A DNA stretch of 29,337 bases from Rhodospirillales bacterium. GTDB lineage: Bacteria; Pseudomonadota; Alphaproteobacteria; Micavibrionales; Micavibrionaceae. The DNA is taken from assembly GCA_020638395.1 (NCBI GenBank), contig JACKIP010000013.1, positions 1 through 29,337 of the forward strand, read 5' to 3'. Below are positions 1 to 7,852 of the stretch, piece by piece; within the stretch, counting starts at the first letter, position 1, and each line of letters begins with the position of its first letter. A model generated the notes under the pieces. That model did no database searches and was not told the DNA's origin. It saw only the letters and a program-made list of their open reading frames with translations. The translations under genes and the position numbers were made by a program.

Positions 1-1
1 A

Positions 2-166
2 TCAACAGCACCTCCCGGAAAACGGATGGGACATGCCGGCGCGATTATTTCCGGCGGAGATGACACCGCTCCGGCAAAAATGGACGCCATGCGCGCCGCC
101 GGATTTGTTGTCTCAAACAGCCCCGCAGGCCTCGGCGATGCCATGATGAAAGCAATGGCGGCCTAA
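2..166 (+). CDS. sucD: Succinyl-CoA synthetase alpha subunit, C-terminal end (partial)
   Basis: Only the last 54 codons are in the window; the gene enters from the left edge. The tail carries GKRMGHAGAIISGG, the segment around the phosphohistidine (His246 in E. coli SucD) that carries phosphate between succinyl-CoA, ADP and phosphate in the TCA cycle. It ends in an ordinary SucD C-terminus (LGDAMMKAMAA) with TAA. The reading frame begins at base 2. sucC should lie just outside the window on the left. Identification rests on the GHAGAII motif and is firm despite the short length. Confidence 0.93.
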   Translation, partial: STAPPGKRMGHAGAIISGGDDTAPAKMDAMRAAGFVVSNSPAGLGDAMMKAMAA

Positions 167-173
167 TTTCACA

Positions 174-202
174 ACGAGTTGCAATCACACTTTGCAACTC
201 GT
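174..202 (+). terminator. Hairpin after sucD, possible terminator
   Basis: A perfect 11-bp stem (174-184 pairing with 192-202) with a 7-base loop starts 8 bases after the sucD stop codon. No T-run follows, so it may act as a 3' end stabiliser or a Rho-dependent end rather than a classical intrinsic terminator. Confidence 0.45.
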
Positions 203-221
203 CCTCACCACCCCTGAATTT

Positions 222-355
222 CGTCATTACACGGCTTTCGAAGAAAGTCCGTGTAATCCATATCTGTTTTAAACGCGAAGATACGAAGGTTTTTTTCGAG
301 TACTTCGTTCTTATATCACGCTCTCGTGGATCACACGCACAAGGCGTGTGATGAC
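222..355. repeat. Split copy of the bipartite palindromic repeat
   Basis: The left half (222-261) reads GTCATTACACGG, loop, CCGTGTAATCCAT. The right half (327-355) reads TGGATCACACGC, loop, GCGTGTGATGAC. The halves are separated by about 65 bases containing a further inverted repeat around GAAG/CTTC. Compact copies of the same design occur at 8345-8402, 22719-22825 and 26172-26263. The stretch 167-477 holds this repeat, the hairpin after sucD and a repeat shared with 7706-7725 (GTTTCATCGTTCACGC at 417-432). I see no gene in it. Confidence 0.75.
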
Positions 356-477
356 GATGAAAAAGGGTAGAAAAACTTTGTTTTACTTTGTCTTACTTTG
401 CGGTTTAAAATTTACTGTTTCATCGTTCACGCGATGAACGCCATGGAGGCGCAAAGGACGCAAGGCATTCTCTGCGG

Positions 478-2082
478 TTAAGATCTTTCGTCTGACTTTC
501 CCTGAATCTCCTCCAGATAAGCTTTGGCTTCCGGCGGTGCGGCGGGGCCGAGCGCTTCAATCAGAGGCGCGATTTTAGGGCCGTATTTTTTCCACCGTCC
601 CACCGAGGAGGTATAAATCGGCTGCCGGACCTGTTCGAGGCTGGCCGTACGGACGGCTTTTTTCGCATTGTAGAATTCCAGACAGGACTCATTCCAGGGC
701 AGCTCCAGAAAGTCGATAATGCGTCGGGCTTCCGTTTCAATATCGGCCACGATATCTTCATAGGTAACATTAAGGATTTTTCCCGGCAGAACATTATTCC
801 AGTGCGCCATCAGCTCGACATACCACTTATAGTATTCTCCCAGCTCGGTCAGGTTATAGGAATAGGGCTGGGCCTTATTGGTAAAAAACTGGGTAAAGGT
901 TGACAGGCAGCTATCCATCGCATTGCGTTTGATATGGATCATTTTCGGAGACTGGTAGGCCAGATCTATGAACCCGGCCTCAAAGAACAGGGTGATGGCT
1001 TTATTGATGACCCGTTTTTCTCCGTGGGTTTTGGCGTCGATATGGTCTTCATATTGCTGCCCAATATCATAGGGGGAAATATAGCGGTTATGACGGGGAT
1101 TTTGCCGCAAGGGGTAGGGAGCACCGTTGATTTTCGGGAAAAAGGAATGCTCTTCTATCAGTTCCTGAAAGCGGGTGTCTTCCCCGATCCCGGCGACATC
1201 GGGGTGGGCGTGCAGGATCTGTTCCAGCAGAGTGGTCCCGGATCTGGGCATTCCTAATATAAAGACCGGCTTTTGGGTCGGGTGTTTTTTCCCGGCATAG
1301 CTCTCCAGAAATTCTTTGGTAAAGAACTGTTTGATCTGCTCGAAATAGAGGTGAAAATTTTCCTGGATGTTGGGGAGGGTTTCACGTACGCGCTTTCCGG
1401 CCTCCAGCATGTAATCAAACGCTTTTTCATGCTCTCCGATATCGTCATAAGCTTTGAACAGGATAAAGTTTTTGTGAATCTGATCGGCGGGTTTTTTGTT
1501 TTTTGTGAGTTTGGTGACAGTCTGGAATAGAGGATCTTCTTTTGATTTAAGCTTTACGGCTCTGTAGATATAGCTATAGAGAAACTCGATATTGTCCGGG
1601 TCCATCTCATAGGCGGTTTTGTAGTGGTGGCTGGCTTTTTCTTTATCTCCCAGATACATATACACATTGCCAAGTGCTTTATGAATAAAGGCTTTTCCCC
1701 ATTCATTCAGCGCCAGATTCAAATAGTCAAAAGCCTCTTCATATTTCTCCATAAACACATAGGTATTACCGATATAGGCATTGGCTTTAATATTTTCCGG
1801 ATCGACGAGTTTCATGCCCTGAAAAAAACTCAGGGCTTTTTGATAGTCGCGCATTTTAAACGCGGCGACACCGAGCTCTTCAAGCGCACCGACATGAGTC
1901 GGCTGCTCTTTCAGGATATCGGCAAAGATACGGGTCGCTTTGGCATATTGACCGGCTTTGGAAAAGTCGCGTCCTTCTTCAAAACGTAACTCAAGCGCAG
2001 ATTTCGAGGCGGCTGCGGTCAGAGAGGCTGAGGGTTTTTGTGCTTTATTCTGGAGGCGTCTTTGTTTTCTGTTCATGCTCAT
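478..2082 (-). CDS. TPR-repeat sulfotransferase family protein
   Basis: 534 aa. The basic N-terminus (MSMNRKQRRLQNKAQ) is followed by tetratricopeptide helices over about residues 30-240 (for example AKATRIFADILKEQPTHVGALEELG). The C-terminal half is a PAPS-dependent sulfotransferase. The 5'-phosphosulfate loop GMPRSGTTLLEQ is at about 277-288, and the 3'-phosphate segment IHIKRNAMDSCLS at about 382-394. It should transfer sulfate from PAPS to an acceptor that cannot be predicted. The usual DKMP segment is replaced by INKAI at about 359-363. The start at 2082 has AAGGA 8 nt upstream; an alternative ATG lies two codons in. It lies 44 nt downstream of the recombinase gene on the same strand, so co-transcription is likely. 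Confidence 0.9.
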   Translation of the reverse strand: MSMNRKQRRLQNKAQKPSASLTAAASKSALELRFEEGRDFSKAGQYAKATRIFADILKEQPTHVGALEELGVAAFKMRDYQKALSFFQGMKLVDPENIKANAYIGNTYVFMEKYEEAFDYLNLALNEWGKAFIHKALGNVYMYLGDKEKASHHYKTAYEMDPDNIEFLYSYIYRAVKLKSKEDPLFQTVTKLTKNKKPADQIHKNFILFKAYDDIGEHEKAFDYMLEAGKRVRETLPNIQENFHLYFEQIKQFFTKEFLESYAGKKHPTQKPVFILGMPRSGTTLLEQILHAHPDVAGIGEDTRFQELIEEHSFFPKINGAPYPLRQNPRHNRYISPYDIGQQYEDHIDAKTHGEKRVINKAITLFFEAGFIDLAYQSPKMIHIKRNAMDSCLSTFTQFFTNKAQPYSYNLTELGEYYKWYVELMAHWNNVLPGKILNVTYEDIVADIETEARRIIDFLELPWNESCLEFYNAKKAVRTASLEQVRQPIYTSSVGRWKKYGPKIAPLIEALGPAAPPEAKAYLEEIQGKSDERS

Positions 2083-2126
2083 AGAGGAAATCCTTGCAAA
2101 TGCTGTGCCTTGTTGGGTGTGTGGTG

Positions 2127-3059
2127 TTATTTGTTCCTGGGGTGAGCCTTTTGATGAATCGCAATCAGTTCGGCGGCGTTGACTTCAGTATAACGTTGTG
2201 TGCTGGAAAGAGAAGCATGTCCGAGCAATTCCTGAATTTCGCGCAGATTGGCCCCGTTTTGTAGCAGATGCGTGGCGAAGCTATGACGCAGGGCGTGCGG
2301 TGTGGTTGTCTCCGGCAACCCCAGAGTGATTCGAATAACGCGCAGGGCTTTCTGGGCCACGCCCTGATTCAGGCGGGGACTGCGGGTGCCGGGAAACAGA
2401 GCCGCGGTCGGGTCTGCAGCGGCGGGGTGGCAGGACAGATAGTCCCTCAGAATGCTCCGAATCGGGGTAATCAGGGGAACCTGCCGTTCCTTGCGGCCTT
2501 TGCCCATCACCCGCACATAACCATCCTGCCGCAGATCTCCGATATTCAGGGACAGCGCTTCCTGAATCCGGAGCCCGGTGCCGTATAGCAGGGCGAACAG
2601 GGTATAGTTGCGCAGGGACACCCAGTCTCCCTGTTCTTTTAGATCTTTCAGCAAGGAAAAAATACTGATCTCCCCGATGGGTTTGGGGAGCTTATGAGGA
2701 AGCTTCGGGGTGCGGACCAGCGTAATTGCGGCATTGTGCATATGTCCGTTTTTATCCAGCCAGCGCAGGAAATTTTTCACACCGGACAGGCTGCGGGCGC
2801 GGGAGCTGTTTTTCAGGCCGTCCATGCTCTGGCGGGACATCCAGGCGCGAAAATCTCTCAGGGCGGTTTCGGACAGGCTGTTAAGAGACAGACTCTCCTC
2901 CTTATAGTCCGCCAGAAACGCCAGAAAAGTGTCAAGGTCATGACTATAGGCCCGGAGCGTATGAGGGGAAACGTTTTTCTCGAAGCGCAGATACTCTTTC
3001 CAGTCAGTGACTTTTTGTAAAAGATCTGCGCGCAGCGGGCCGGATAGGGCGAGAGTCAT
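2127..3059 (-). CDS. xerC: Tyrosine recombinase XerC/XerD type
   Basis: 310 aa, the usual XerC/XerD size. An N-terminal SAM-like core-binding domain (about 14-105, with SPHTLRAYSHDL) precedes the catalytic domain. The full catalytic set is visible: Arg164 in GTGLRIQEAL, Lys188 in GKGRKERQVPL, His255 and Arg258 in HALRHSFATHLL, His281 in LLGHASL and Tyr290 in STQRYTEV. The expected role is resolution of chromosome dimers at dif with the partner Xer protein and FtsK. XerC versus XerD cannot be settled by eye; overall wording is closer to XerC. It is divergent from ccoS with only 51 bp between starts. No attachment site or mobile-element context surrounds it, which supports a housekeeping recombinase. 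Confidence 0.92.
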   Translation of the reverse strand: MTLALSGPLRADLLQKVTDWKEYLRFEKNVSPHTLRAYSHDLDTFLAFLADYKEESLSLNSLSETALRDFRAWMSRQSMDGLKNSSRARSLSGVKNFLRWLDKNGHMHNAAITLVRTPKLPHKLPKPIGEISIFSLLKDLKEQGDWVSLRNYTLFALLYGTGLRIQEALSLNIGDLRQDGYVRVMGKGRKERQVPLITPIRSILRDYLSCHPAAADPTAALFPGTRSPRLNQGVAQKALRVIRITLGLPETTTPHALRHSFATHLLQNGANLREIQELLGHASLSSTQRYTEVNAAELIAIHQKAHPRNK

Positions 3060-3110
3060 GTCTCAAGTATAGCATTGCTCTCCGGATATAAAAGGCGGTA
3101 GTATGCCCCC

Positions 3111-3263
3111 ATGGGTATTTTAATTTATCTTATTCCGGCGGCGCTTCTTCTTGGATTGGCGGGGCTTGGCGGGTTTATCTGGAGTCTGAAATCCGGGCAA
3201 TATGAAGATCTGGAGGGTGCAGCCCATCGTATTCTGCTGGATGATGATGAAGAATCGGATTAA
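3111..3263 (+). CDS. ccoS: Cbb3-type cytochrome oxidase assembly protein CcoS
   Basis: 50 aa. It begins MGILIYLIPAALLLGLAGL, a single N-terminal membrane helix, followed by WSLKSGQYEDLEGAAHRIL and an acidic tail (DDDEESD). This is the classic CcoS pattern: helix, then W-S-x-[KR]-S-G-Q-[YF]-[DE]-D-L-[DE]-G-[AP]-A-x-R-I-L. CcoS is needed to mature the high-affinity cbb3 terminal oxidase used at low oxygen. The ccoNOPQ and ccoGHI genes are not in the window, so the gene stands apart here. An FNR-type box follows directly (3266-3279) and the next two plus-strand genes (ompW, hemN) also fit low-oxygen physiology. Confidence 0.93.
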   Translation: MGILIYLIPAALLLGLAGLGGFIWSLKSGQYEDLEGAAHRILLDDDEESD

Positions 3264-3265
3264 AA

Positions 3266-3279
3266 TTGATTCTGGTCAA
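3266..3279. promoter_or_regulatory. FNR/FixK-type box upstream of the OmpW gene
   Basis: TTGATTCTGGTCAA matches the TTGA-N6-TCAA core of FNR/Anr/FixK sites. Its centre is 3272.5. A class II promoter with the site at -41.5 would start at about 3314, and its -10 would fall at 3302-3307, where TACGAT stands (4 of 6 matches to TATAAT). That geometric agreement is why I favour a real site. It lies about 85 bp before the ompW start. Confidence 0.6.
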
Positions 3280-3356
3280 TTCGAAGCTCTGGTCGTCTTG
3301 CTACGATGCGAGCGTCGTTACTAAACTAATCCCGTTTAAATATAAGGAATAAAATC

Positions 3357-3989
3357 ATGAAATCTCTTTTGACATTGGCTTTGGTGGCTGGAGTCTCTCT
3401 TTCTGCGATGTCTGTGCCTGCATTCGCTCAGGATGGGGCCGGCCCTTTTGCAAAGGAACGCTGGCAGTTCCGGCTGCGGACAATCGGGGTCCTGCCGGAC
3501 AGTGGCGGTCACACCAGCATCGGCGGAAAACCGCATGCTGATAATGCGGTGGTTCCTGAGTTTGATATTACCTACTTCTTTACAGATCACGTCGCCGCCG
3601 AGTTGATTTTGGCGACTTCCAAGCATGACCTGAAGCTCAAGGGACCGAATCTGGATCTGGGCGAATCCTGGATTTTGCCGCCGACTCTAACCGTGCAATA
3701 CCATTTCACTCCGAAGCAGGCGTTTAGTCCTTATGTTGGGGCCGGGTTAAACTACACATTGCCCTATGCAGAAGATGACGGCGCGGATACGACGTCTCTG
3801 AAAGCAGATGGCAGCTTTGGAACTGCTCTGCAGGTTGGCTTTGATTACTGGATGAACGACAATTGGGGCCTGAATATGGACGTGAAAAAGGTTTGGGTCG
3901 ACGTGGATGCCCGTGTAAACGGGACCATCACAGGAAATGTTGAGCTAAACCCATGGATCGTCGGAGCCGGTGTCTCCTACCGATTTTAA
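3357..3989 (+). CDS. ompW: OmpW-family outer membrane protein
   Basis: 210 aa with a signal peptide (MKSLLTLALVAGVSLSAMSVPAFA, cleavage after AFA-Q). The mature start WQFRLRTIGVLPDSGG is the OmpW signature segment (W-x-x-R-[LA]-R). The rest shows alternating beta-strand patterns, including LTVQYHFTPKQAFSPYVGAGLNY and WGLNMDVKKVWVDVDARVNG. The last residues SYRF end in the aromatic residue expected for BAM-inserted barrels. OmpW forms an 8-stranded barrel for small hydrophobic molecules. In enterics it is FNR-regulated, which fits the box at 3266-3279. AAGGA sits 8 nt before the ATG. An intrinsic terminator follows at 4022-4054. Confidence 0.87.
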   Translation: MKSLLTLALVAGVSLSAMSVPAFAQDGAGPFAKERWQFRLRTIGVLPDSGGHTSIGGKPHADNAVVPEFDITYFFTDHVAAELILATSKHDLKLKGPNLDLGESWILPPTLTVQYHFTPKQAFSPYVGAGLNYTLPYAEDDGADTTSLKADGSFGTALQVGFDYWMNDNWGLNMDVKKVWVDVDARVNGTITGNVELNPWIVGAGVSYRF

Positions 3990-4021
3990 TTAATTAAGTC
4001 CGGTACATACTTAAAAATCTT

Positions 4022-4054
4022 AAAAGGCCCTCTGCCTGTTGTGGAGGGCCTTTT
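4022..4054 (+). terminator. Intrinsic terminator after the OmpW gene
   Basis: An 11-bp perfect stem (AAAAGGCCCTC at 4022-4032 with GAGGGCCTTTT at 4044-4054) has an 11-base loop. The right arm ends in four Ts and the left arm begins with four As, so it could work in both directions. Confidence 0.8.
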
Positions 4055-4058
4055 GAAC

Positions 4059-4072
4059 TTGATAAAAATCAA
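4059..4072. promoter_or_regulatory. FNR/Anr-type box upstream of hemN
   Basis: TTGATAAAAATCAA is a perfect match to the FNR consensus TTGAT-N4-ATCAA. Its centre is 4065.5, so a class II start site would fall near 4107-4108, at the hemN start codon itself. A TACAAC hexamer at 4096-4101 is in the -10 position. hemN is a known FNR/FixK target in several proteobacteria. Confidence 0.8.
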
Positions 4073-4106
4073 TGAGACATCGGGGGTAAAGAAGGTACAA
4101 CCGGAT

Positions 4107-5480
4107 ATGACTCACCTTTTGCGCGATAAAATTTTATCCTATGACCGTCCGGTTCCGCGTTATACCAGTTACCCGACGGCTCCTCATTTTCAGGAAATAC
4201 GGGAGGCGGAGGCAGGCATTTATTCCCAATGGCTGCGCGATCTACCGCCACAGGCGCGCCTGTCCCTGTATCTGCACGTTCCGTTCTGTCAGAAAATGTG
4301 CTGGTATTGCGGCTGCCATACCAAAATCACGCAGCGTTACGCGCCGGTCGAGGACTACGCCCATCTGATGATGCGGGAAATTGATATGCTGGGCGATCTG
4401 GTGGCAAAAGACGCTGCTGTGCAGCATATCCATTTCGGCGGAGGCTCCCCCGGATTATTGCATGCCAATGATTTCACACAAATCATGCAACGTCTGTGCA
4501 CGGCATTTCAGGTCGCGCCGGACGCCGAGATTGCAATAGAGATTGATCCACGCGGGGTGACGGCGGAGCGGACGGAAGCCTATGCCGCTGCGGGAGTTAA
4601 CCGGATCAGTCTGGGCGTGCAGGATTTTGACCAGAAAGTTCTGGAAGCGGTCAACCGTCCGCAGCCGTTTTCATTGAGCTATGACGCTGTTCGTCTGTTC
4701 CGGCAACAGGGAATTTCGCGGTTTAATATTGACCTTCTTTACGGATTGCCTCACCAGACTCCGGACAATATGCGCCAGACAATCGACAAAGCGTTACTGC
4801 TAATGCCGGACCGTATTTCCCTGTTTGGCTATGCGCATGTTCCGTGGATGAAAAAGCATATGCGACTGATAGAGGAAAGTTCTTTGCCGGATAAACGGTT
4901 GCGCTTTGATCTGTTTGAAGCCGGAGCCAGTGCTCTGGAGGCCGCCGGATATGTCTCAATCGGAATCGACCACTTTGCAAAACCGGATGATCCTCTGGCG
5001 CTGGCCGCCGGGCAGGGGGCTTTGCATCGCAATTTTCAGGGCTATACAACCGACAGCGCGGACGCTCTGCTCGGAATTGGAGCCTCGGCTATTGGCAAAC
5101 TACCACAGGGTTATATTCAGAATGCAGTCGATTTGCCACAGTACCGGGATCGTATTCTGGACAGCCGGGTATCCGTCCGGAAATTTTTCCCGATGTCTGC
5201 CGAGGACCATCTGCGGGCGGCGGTTATCGAGCGGTTGATGTGTGATTTTGCCGTAAATCTGCCGGAGCTTTGTGAGCAATACGGCATGGACCGGGCGTTT
5301 TTTGTGCCGGAACTGGCCGTTCTGGCACCGTTTGAATCTGAAGGGTTCGTGCGGTGCTCTGCGGCAGGCAGGGTTGAGCTCCTGCAAGCGCCCCGGCAAA
5401 TGGCGCGTCTGGTCTGCGCAGTCTTTGATGCGTATCTGCCGGCGGTGCAGGATACGCCGCGCCACGCCCGCGCCATTTAG
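4107..5480 (+). CDS. hemN: Oxygen-independent coproporphyrinogen III oxidase
   Basis: 457 aa from ATG 4107. This matches HemN length, and the start MTHLLRDKILSYDRPVPRYTSYPT is typical. The radical-SAM cluster motif C61-x3-C65-x2-C68-x-C70 (PFCQKMCWYCGCHTK) has the extra HemN-specific cysteine, and HFGGGSPGLL follows. The enzyme decarboxylates coproporphyrinogen III to protoporphyrinogen IX without oxygen during haem synthesis. An in-frame GTG at 4041 is rejected because it lies inside the terminator of the upstream gene and before the FNR box. GAAGG at 4091-4095 is 11 nt before the ATG, which is long. If transcription starts at the FNR-predicted position, the mRNA could be leaderless. Confidence 0.96.
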   Translation: MTHLLRDKILSYDRPVPRYTSYPTAPHFQEIREAEAGIYSQWLRDLPPQARLSLYLHVPFCQKMCWYCGCHTKITQRYAPVEDYAHLMMREIDMLGDLVAKDAAVQHIHFGGGSPGLLHANDFTQIMQRLCTAFQVAPDAEIAIEIDPRGVTAERTEAYAAAGVNRISLGVQDFDQKVLEAVNRPQPFSLSYDAVRLFRQQGISRFNIDLLYGLPHQTPDNMRQTIDKALLLMPDRISLFGYAHVPWMKKHMRLIEESSLPDKRLRFDLFEAGASALEAAGYVSIGIDHFAKPDDPLALAAGQGALHRNFQGYTTDSADALLGIGASAIGKLPQGYIQNAVDLPQYRDRILDSRVSVRKFFPMSAEDHLRAAVIERLMCDFAVNLPELCEQYGMDRAFFVPELAVLAPFESEGFVRCSAAGRVELLQAPRQMARLVCAVFDAYLPAVQDTPRHARAI

Positions 5481-5533
5481 AGCGTTGATCGTTTGCTTGA
5501 GTGGTGTTGTTGCGGTTAAGAACGCATTATGTT

Positions 5534-6430
5534 TCAGTCGGGGGGATGATTTTGTTTCTGCTTCTGCTTTTGTGAATCACACGCGCACAGGGACGTAACG
5601 GTCCAGGACCCGGTCGCGGGGCTGAGGGCTTGCCGCAGGGCGGGGAAGATCGTGTTCTGCAAGTCTTCTTCCAGTCCCCAGGGAGGATTGACAATCACCA
5701 GTCCGGTTCCGCACAGGCGTTTTTCTGCGGTGGGGCGGTGCAGGTAAAAATCGGCGGCGATAATATCAAGTTCAGGATCAGACAAGGTCCGGACTTCGGC
5801 ATGAAACCGCGTGACATCTGCTATGGATTTGATCGGATACCAGAGCAAGTAAATCCCGGTTTTCCAGCGTCGGAGCGCCTGTGTCAGTCCGCGCAGCATC
5901 AGGTCGAATTCATTAAGAACTTCAAAGGGCGGGTCGATCAGAACAACGCCGCGCCGCTCTTCCGGCGGGAGGCAGGCCTTCAGGCATTCATAGGCATCCT
6001 GCTGCGTGACACGGGTATTCTTCCAGGATCTGAGGGTCTGGCGCAAGGTTTGGACATCTTCGGGATGAAGTTCATTGGCCAGCAGGCGATCCTGCGGGCG
6101 TAGAGTTTGCGCGATCAGAAGCGGAGATCCCGGATAAATGCGAAGAGGGCCTTCTGCCGGAGTATTCAGCAGACGAATTTGCGCCAGATAATCCTGCAGA
6201 GGCGGGGGAAGGGAGGCCTCCACCGCCGCCAAAGCCAAAACGCCTGCCGCAAATTCCTGCGTTTTCTGCGCTTCGACGGTATGGAAATCGTACCGTCCAA
6301 TCCCGGCATGCGTATCAAGGGCGAAAAAGGGTTTGTCTTTTTTCTTGAGATAATTCAGCACCCACAAAAGCGTGACATGCTTGAACACATCCGCAAAATT
6401 CCCGGCATGGTAAACATGGCGATAGTTCAA
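5534..6430 (-). CDS. rlmJ: 23S rRNA (adenine(2030)-N(6))-methyltransferase RlmJ
   Basis: 298 aa. The N-terminus NYRHVYHAGNFADVFKHVTL is the RlmJ signature. The SAM-dependent N6-adenine catalytic motif IV appears as DPPFE at about residues 166-170 (DPPY in E. coli, so Tyr is replaced by Phe). HAGIGRYDF at about 41-49 matches the family's cofactor region. It methylates A2030 of 23S rRNA. The start codon is TTG at 6430, because the conserved N-terminus begins exactly there; it follows the yajC stop by 6 nt, so translation is probably coupled. The C-terminus has an extra polar tail (QKQKQKQNHPPD). Convergent with hemN. Confidence 0.94.
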   Translation of the reverse strand: MNYRHVYHAGNFADVFKHVTLLWVLNYLKKKDKPFFALDTHAGIGRYDFHTVEAQKTQEFAAGVLALAAVEASLPPPLQDYLAQIRLLNTPAEGPLRIYPGSPLLIAQTLRPQDRLLANELHPEDVQTLRQTLRSWKNTRVTQQDAYECLKACLPPEERRGVVLIDPPFEVLNEFDLMLRGLTQALRRWKTGIYLLWYPIKSIADVTRFHAEVRTLSDPELDIIAADFYLHRPTAEKRLCGTGLVIVNPPWGLEEDLQNTIFPALRQALSPATGSWTVTSLCACDSQKQKQKQNHPPD

Positions 6431-6436
6431 AGCGGA

Positions 6437-6826
6437 TTATGCTTTCTTTTTATCAGCCTTGGCTGTTTTGTCGTCATTGGCCGCTTTCTTCTGAGGGGCC
6501 GGACGCTCCAGCAGGGTCGAGCGCAGGGCGACAACTTTGATGTCTTTGGCCAGCTCAACCTCTATTTCCTTCTCGTCGATGAGCTTGGAAATTTTTCCGA
6601 CCAGTCCCCCTCCGGTTACGACGGCATCCCCAACTTTCAGAGCATTCAGCATATCCATATGGTCGTTCATTCGCTTTTGTTGCGGGCGAATGAAAATGAT
6701 GTAGAACATCACAACCACCATAATGATAAACCCGGCATTATACAGGAAGGCCTGTCCCATGGAGGGCGGGGCAACGTCCGCGGCGCTCTGGATAGCTTCG
6801 GTGGCATAGGCAGTGGAAATCCACAT
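6437..6826 (-). CDS. yajC: Preprotein translocase accessory subunit YajC
   Basis: 129 aa. One N-terminal membrane helix (about 30-48, FLYNAGFIIMVVVMFYIIF) is followed directly by the hallmark IRPQQKRMNDHMDMLNALKVGD and VVTGGGLVGKI. The C-terminus is a basic tail (KKAANDDKTAKADKKKA). YajC binds SecDF in the inner membrane. AAGGAG stands upstream of the ATG. Here rlmJ, not secD, is the next gene on the strand. Confidence 0.95.
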   Translation of the reverse strand: MWISTAYATEAIQSAADVAPPSMGQAFLYNAGFIIMVVVMFYIIFIRPQQKRMNDHMDMLNALKVGDAVVTGGGLVGKISKLIDEKEIEVELAKDIKVVALRSTLLERPAPQKKAANDDKTAKADKKKA

Positions 6827-6932
6827 AGGTAAAACTCCTTATTTTCGGTGAAATATAAACAACTTACCCGGAGAAATAAAGAGGTAAATCGCCGTGAGAG
6901 TGTCTTTTTCTGGTTACGGAAATATTTAAGTC

Positions 6933-6962
6933 TTGTGTTTGAGCCAAAGGCTGATATATAAT
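6933..6962 (+). promoter_or_regulatory. Putative sigma-70 promoter for the unknown gene at 7002
   Basis: TTGTGT (6933-6938) and a perfect TATAAT (6957-6962) are spaced by 18 bases, about 40 bp before the start codon. It lies in the divergent interval with yajC. Confidence 0.5.
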
Positions 6963-7001
6963 AACTCTGTTTCAATGAATTAAAATATAAGGGTGTTTTT
7001 T

Positions 7002-7568
7002 ATGTCTTTTGAAAGAGGCCAGGCCTCCCGTGGATTCCAGCATGGTATAAGCCGTCCGTCACCTGATGCGGAAAAGGCCAGAGTAGAAGGTCTCATTGGC
7101 GGAATGCTGACAGAGATGTCTTGTATGTTGGAAGATCGAGAATATAATGGCATGCCGATTAAGCCGGGAAATGAAGCGATGCTTGATGCGCTGAAACTTT
7201 CATTATCCCAATCCGGCTTGCTGGAAGAAGCTGTCCGGCATTGCAGCACAAAACCTGCCGATCGTATTTCCGGGATGGATGAATTAGTGCGCTCCGGACT
7301 GAATGACTGGCTTAAAGGCGCAAGAGGTATTGCGCAAGCATATAGTCTTAACCCTGACAATATATCGCTTCCACTGGCTGTAAATCATCCGGCACGAACC
7401 AAGGACCCGACCGCTCAAATCACCAGAGTTGAAGAGGTTTTGAAACAATCCCCTTTCGGATGGGAGCCAAAGTCGCTTTTGACGAATGAAGAGGTGTCTG
7501 AAATCCTGGCGCAAGGCATGCTCGATAATCTCAGGCGCTCCGCAATGTCAAAAAGTGAAGCTTTTTAA
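7002..7568 (+). CDS. Hypothetical protein, unknown function
   Basis: 188 aa from ATG 7002, which has AAGGG 8 nt upstream; a GTG at 6993 in frame overlaps that ribosome site and is less likely. I do not recognise the family. The protein is soluble-looking, with no signal peptide or membrane segment. It begins MSFERGQASRGFQHGISRPS and is mostly predicted helices (for example KARVEGLIGGMLTEMSCMLE, EEVSEILAQGMLDNLRRSAM). The codon pattern looks like its neighbours and a good promoter precedes it, so I think it is real. It is isolated between yajC and a repeat-rich interval. Its short basic N-terminus and helix content would suit a cytosolic regulator or a secreted effector, but nothing shows either. 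Confidence 0.7.
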   Translation: MSFERGQASRGFQHGISRPSPDAEKARVEGLIGGMLTEMSCMLEDREYNGMPIKPGNEAMLDALKLSLSQSGLLEEAVRHCSTKPADRISGMDELVRSGLNDWLKGARGIAQAYSLNPDNISLPLAVNHPARTKDPTAQITRVEEVLKQSPFGWEPKSLLTNEEVSEILAQGMLDNLRRSAMSKSEAF

Positions 7569-7597
7569 GGATCTTATAGTAACTTTCATTGATTTCC

Positions 7598-7628
7598 GTC
7601 ATTACACGGCACCGTCCGTGTGATCCAT
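7598..7628. repeat. Half copy of the palindromic repeat
   Basis: GTCATTACACGG, short loop, CCGTGTGATCCAT: the left half of the bipartite element, shortly after the stop codon of the upstream gene. The interval 7569-7966 is a mosaic of dispersed repeats and holds no gene I can support. Confidence 0.75.
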
Positions 7629-7741
7629 ACTGATTTTTCACCGCGAGAGGCACAGAGGACGCAGAGGGTATCCCTCCCTTGGCGACCTTTGCGCTTCATA
7701 GCGTTCTTTGCGTGAACGATGAAACGATAGAAATACTGTAA

Positions 7742-7803
7742 GCACGAAGGACCGAAGACACGAAGTAATTGAAAAAAATCTTCGTTTCTTCGTCACTTCG
7801 TGC
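7742..7803. repeat. Long inverted repeat of GAAG/CTTC type
   Basis: GCACGAAG at 7742-7749 pairs with CTTCGTGC at 7796-7803, with further internal ACGAAG/CTTCGT pairs. A related segment lies at about 276-311. Just upstream, GCGTGAACGATGAAAC (7710-7725) is the reverse complement of 417-432, so the two intergenic mosaics share building blocks. Confidence 0.6.
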
Positions 7804-7852
7804 TCAAACAGCTTTAAATCGCAGAGACGCAGAGAAAGCGGTACAAAAAGCC

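Noticed and set aside
4041..4106. Longer hemN start at GTG 4041
   Set aside because: It lies in the terminator stem of the upstream gene and before the FNR box; HemN homology and length fit ATG 4107.
6107..6832. 241-codon plus-strand open frame
   Set aside because: It is antisense to rlmJ and yajC, both well identified.
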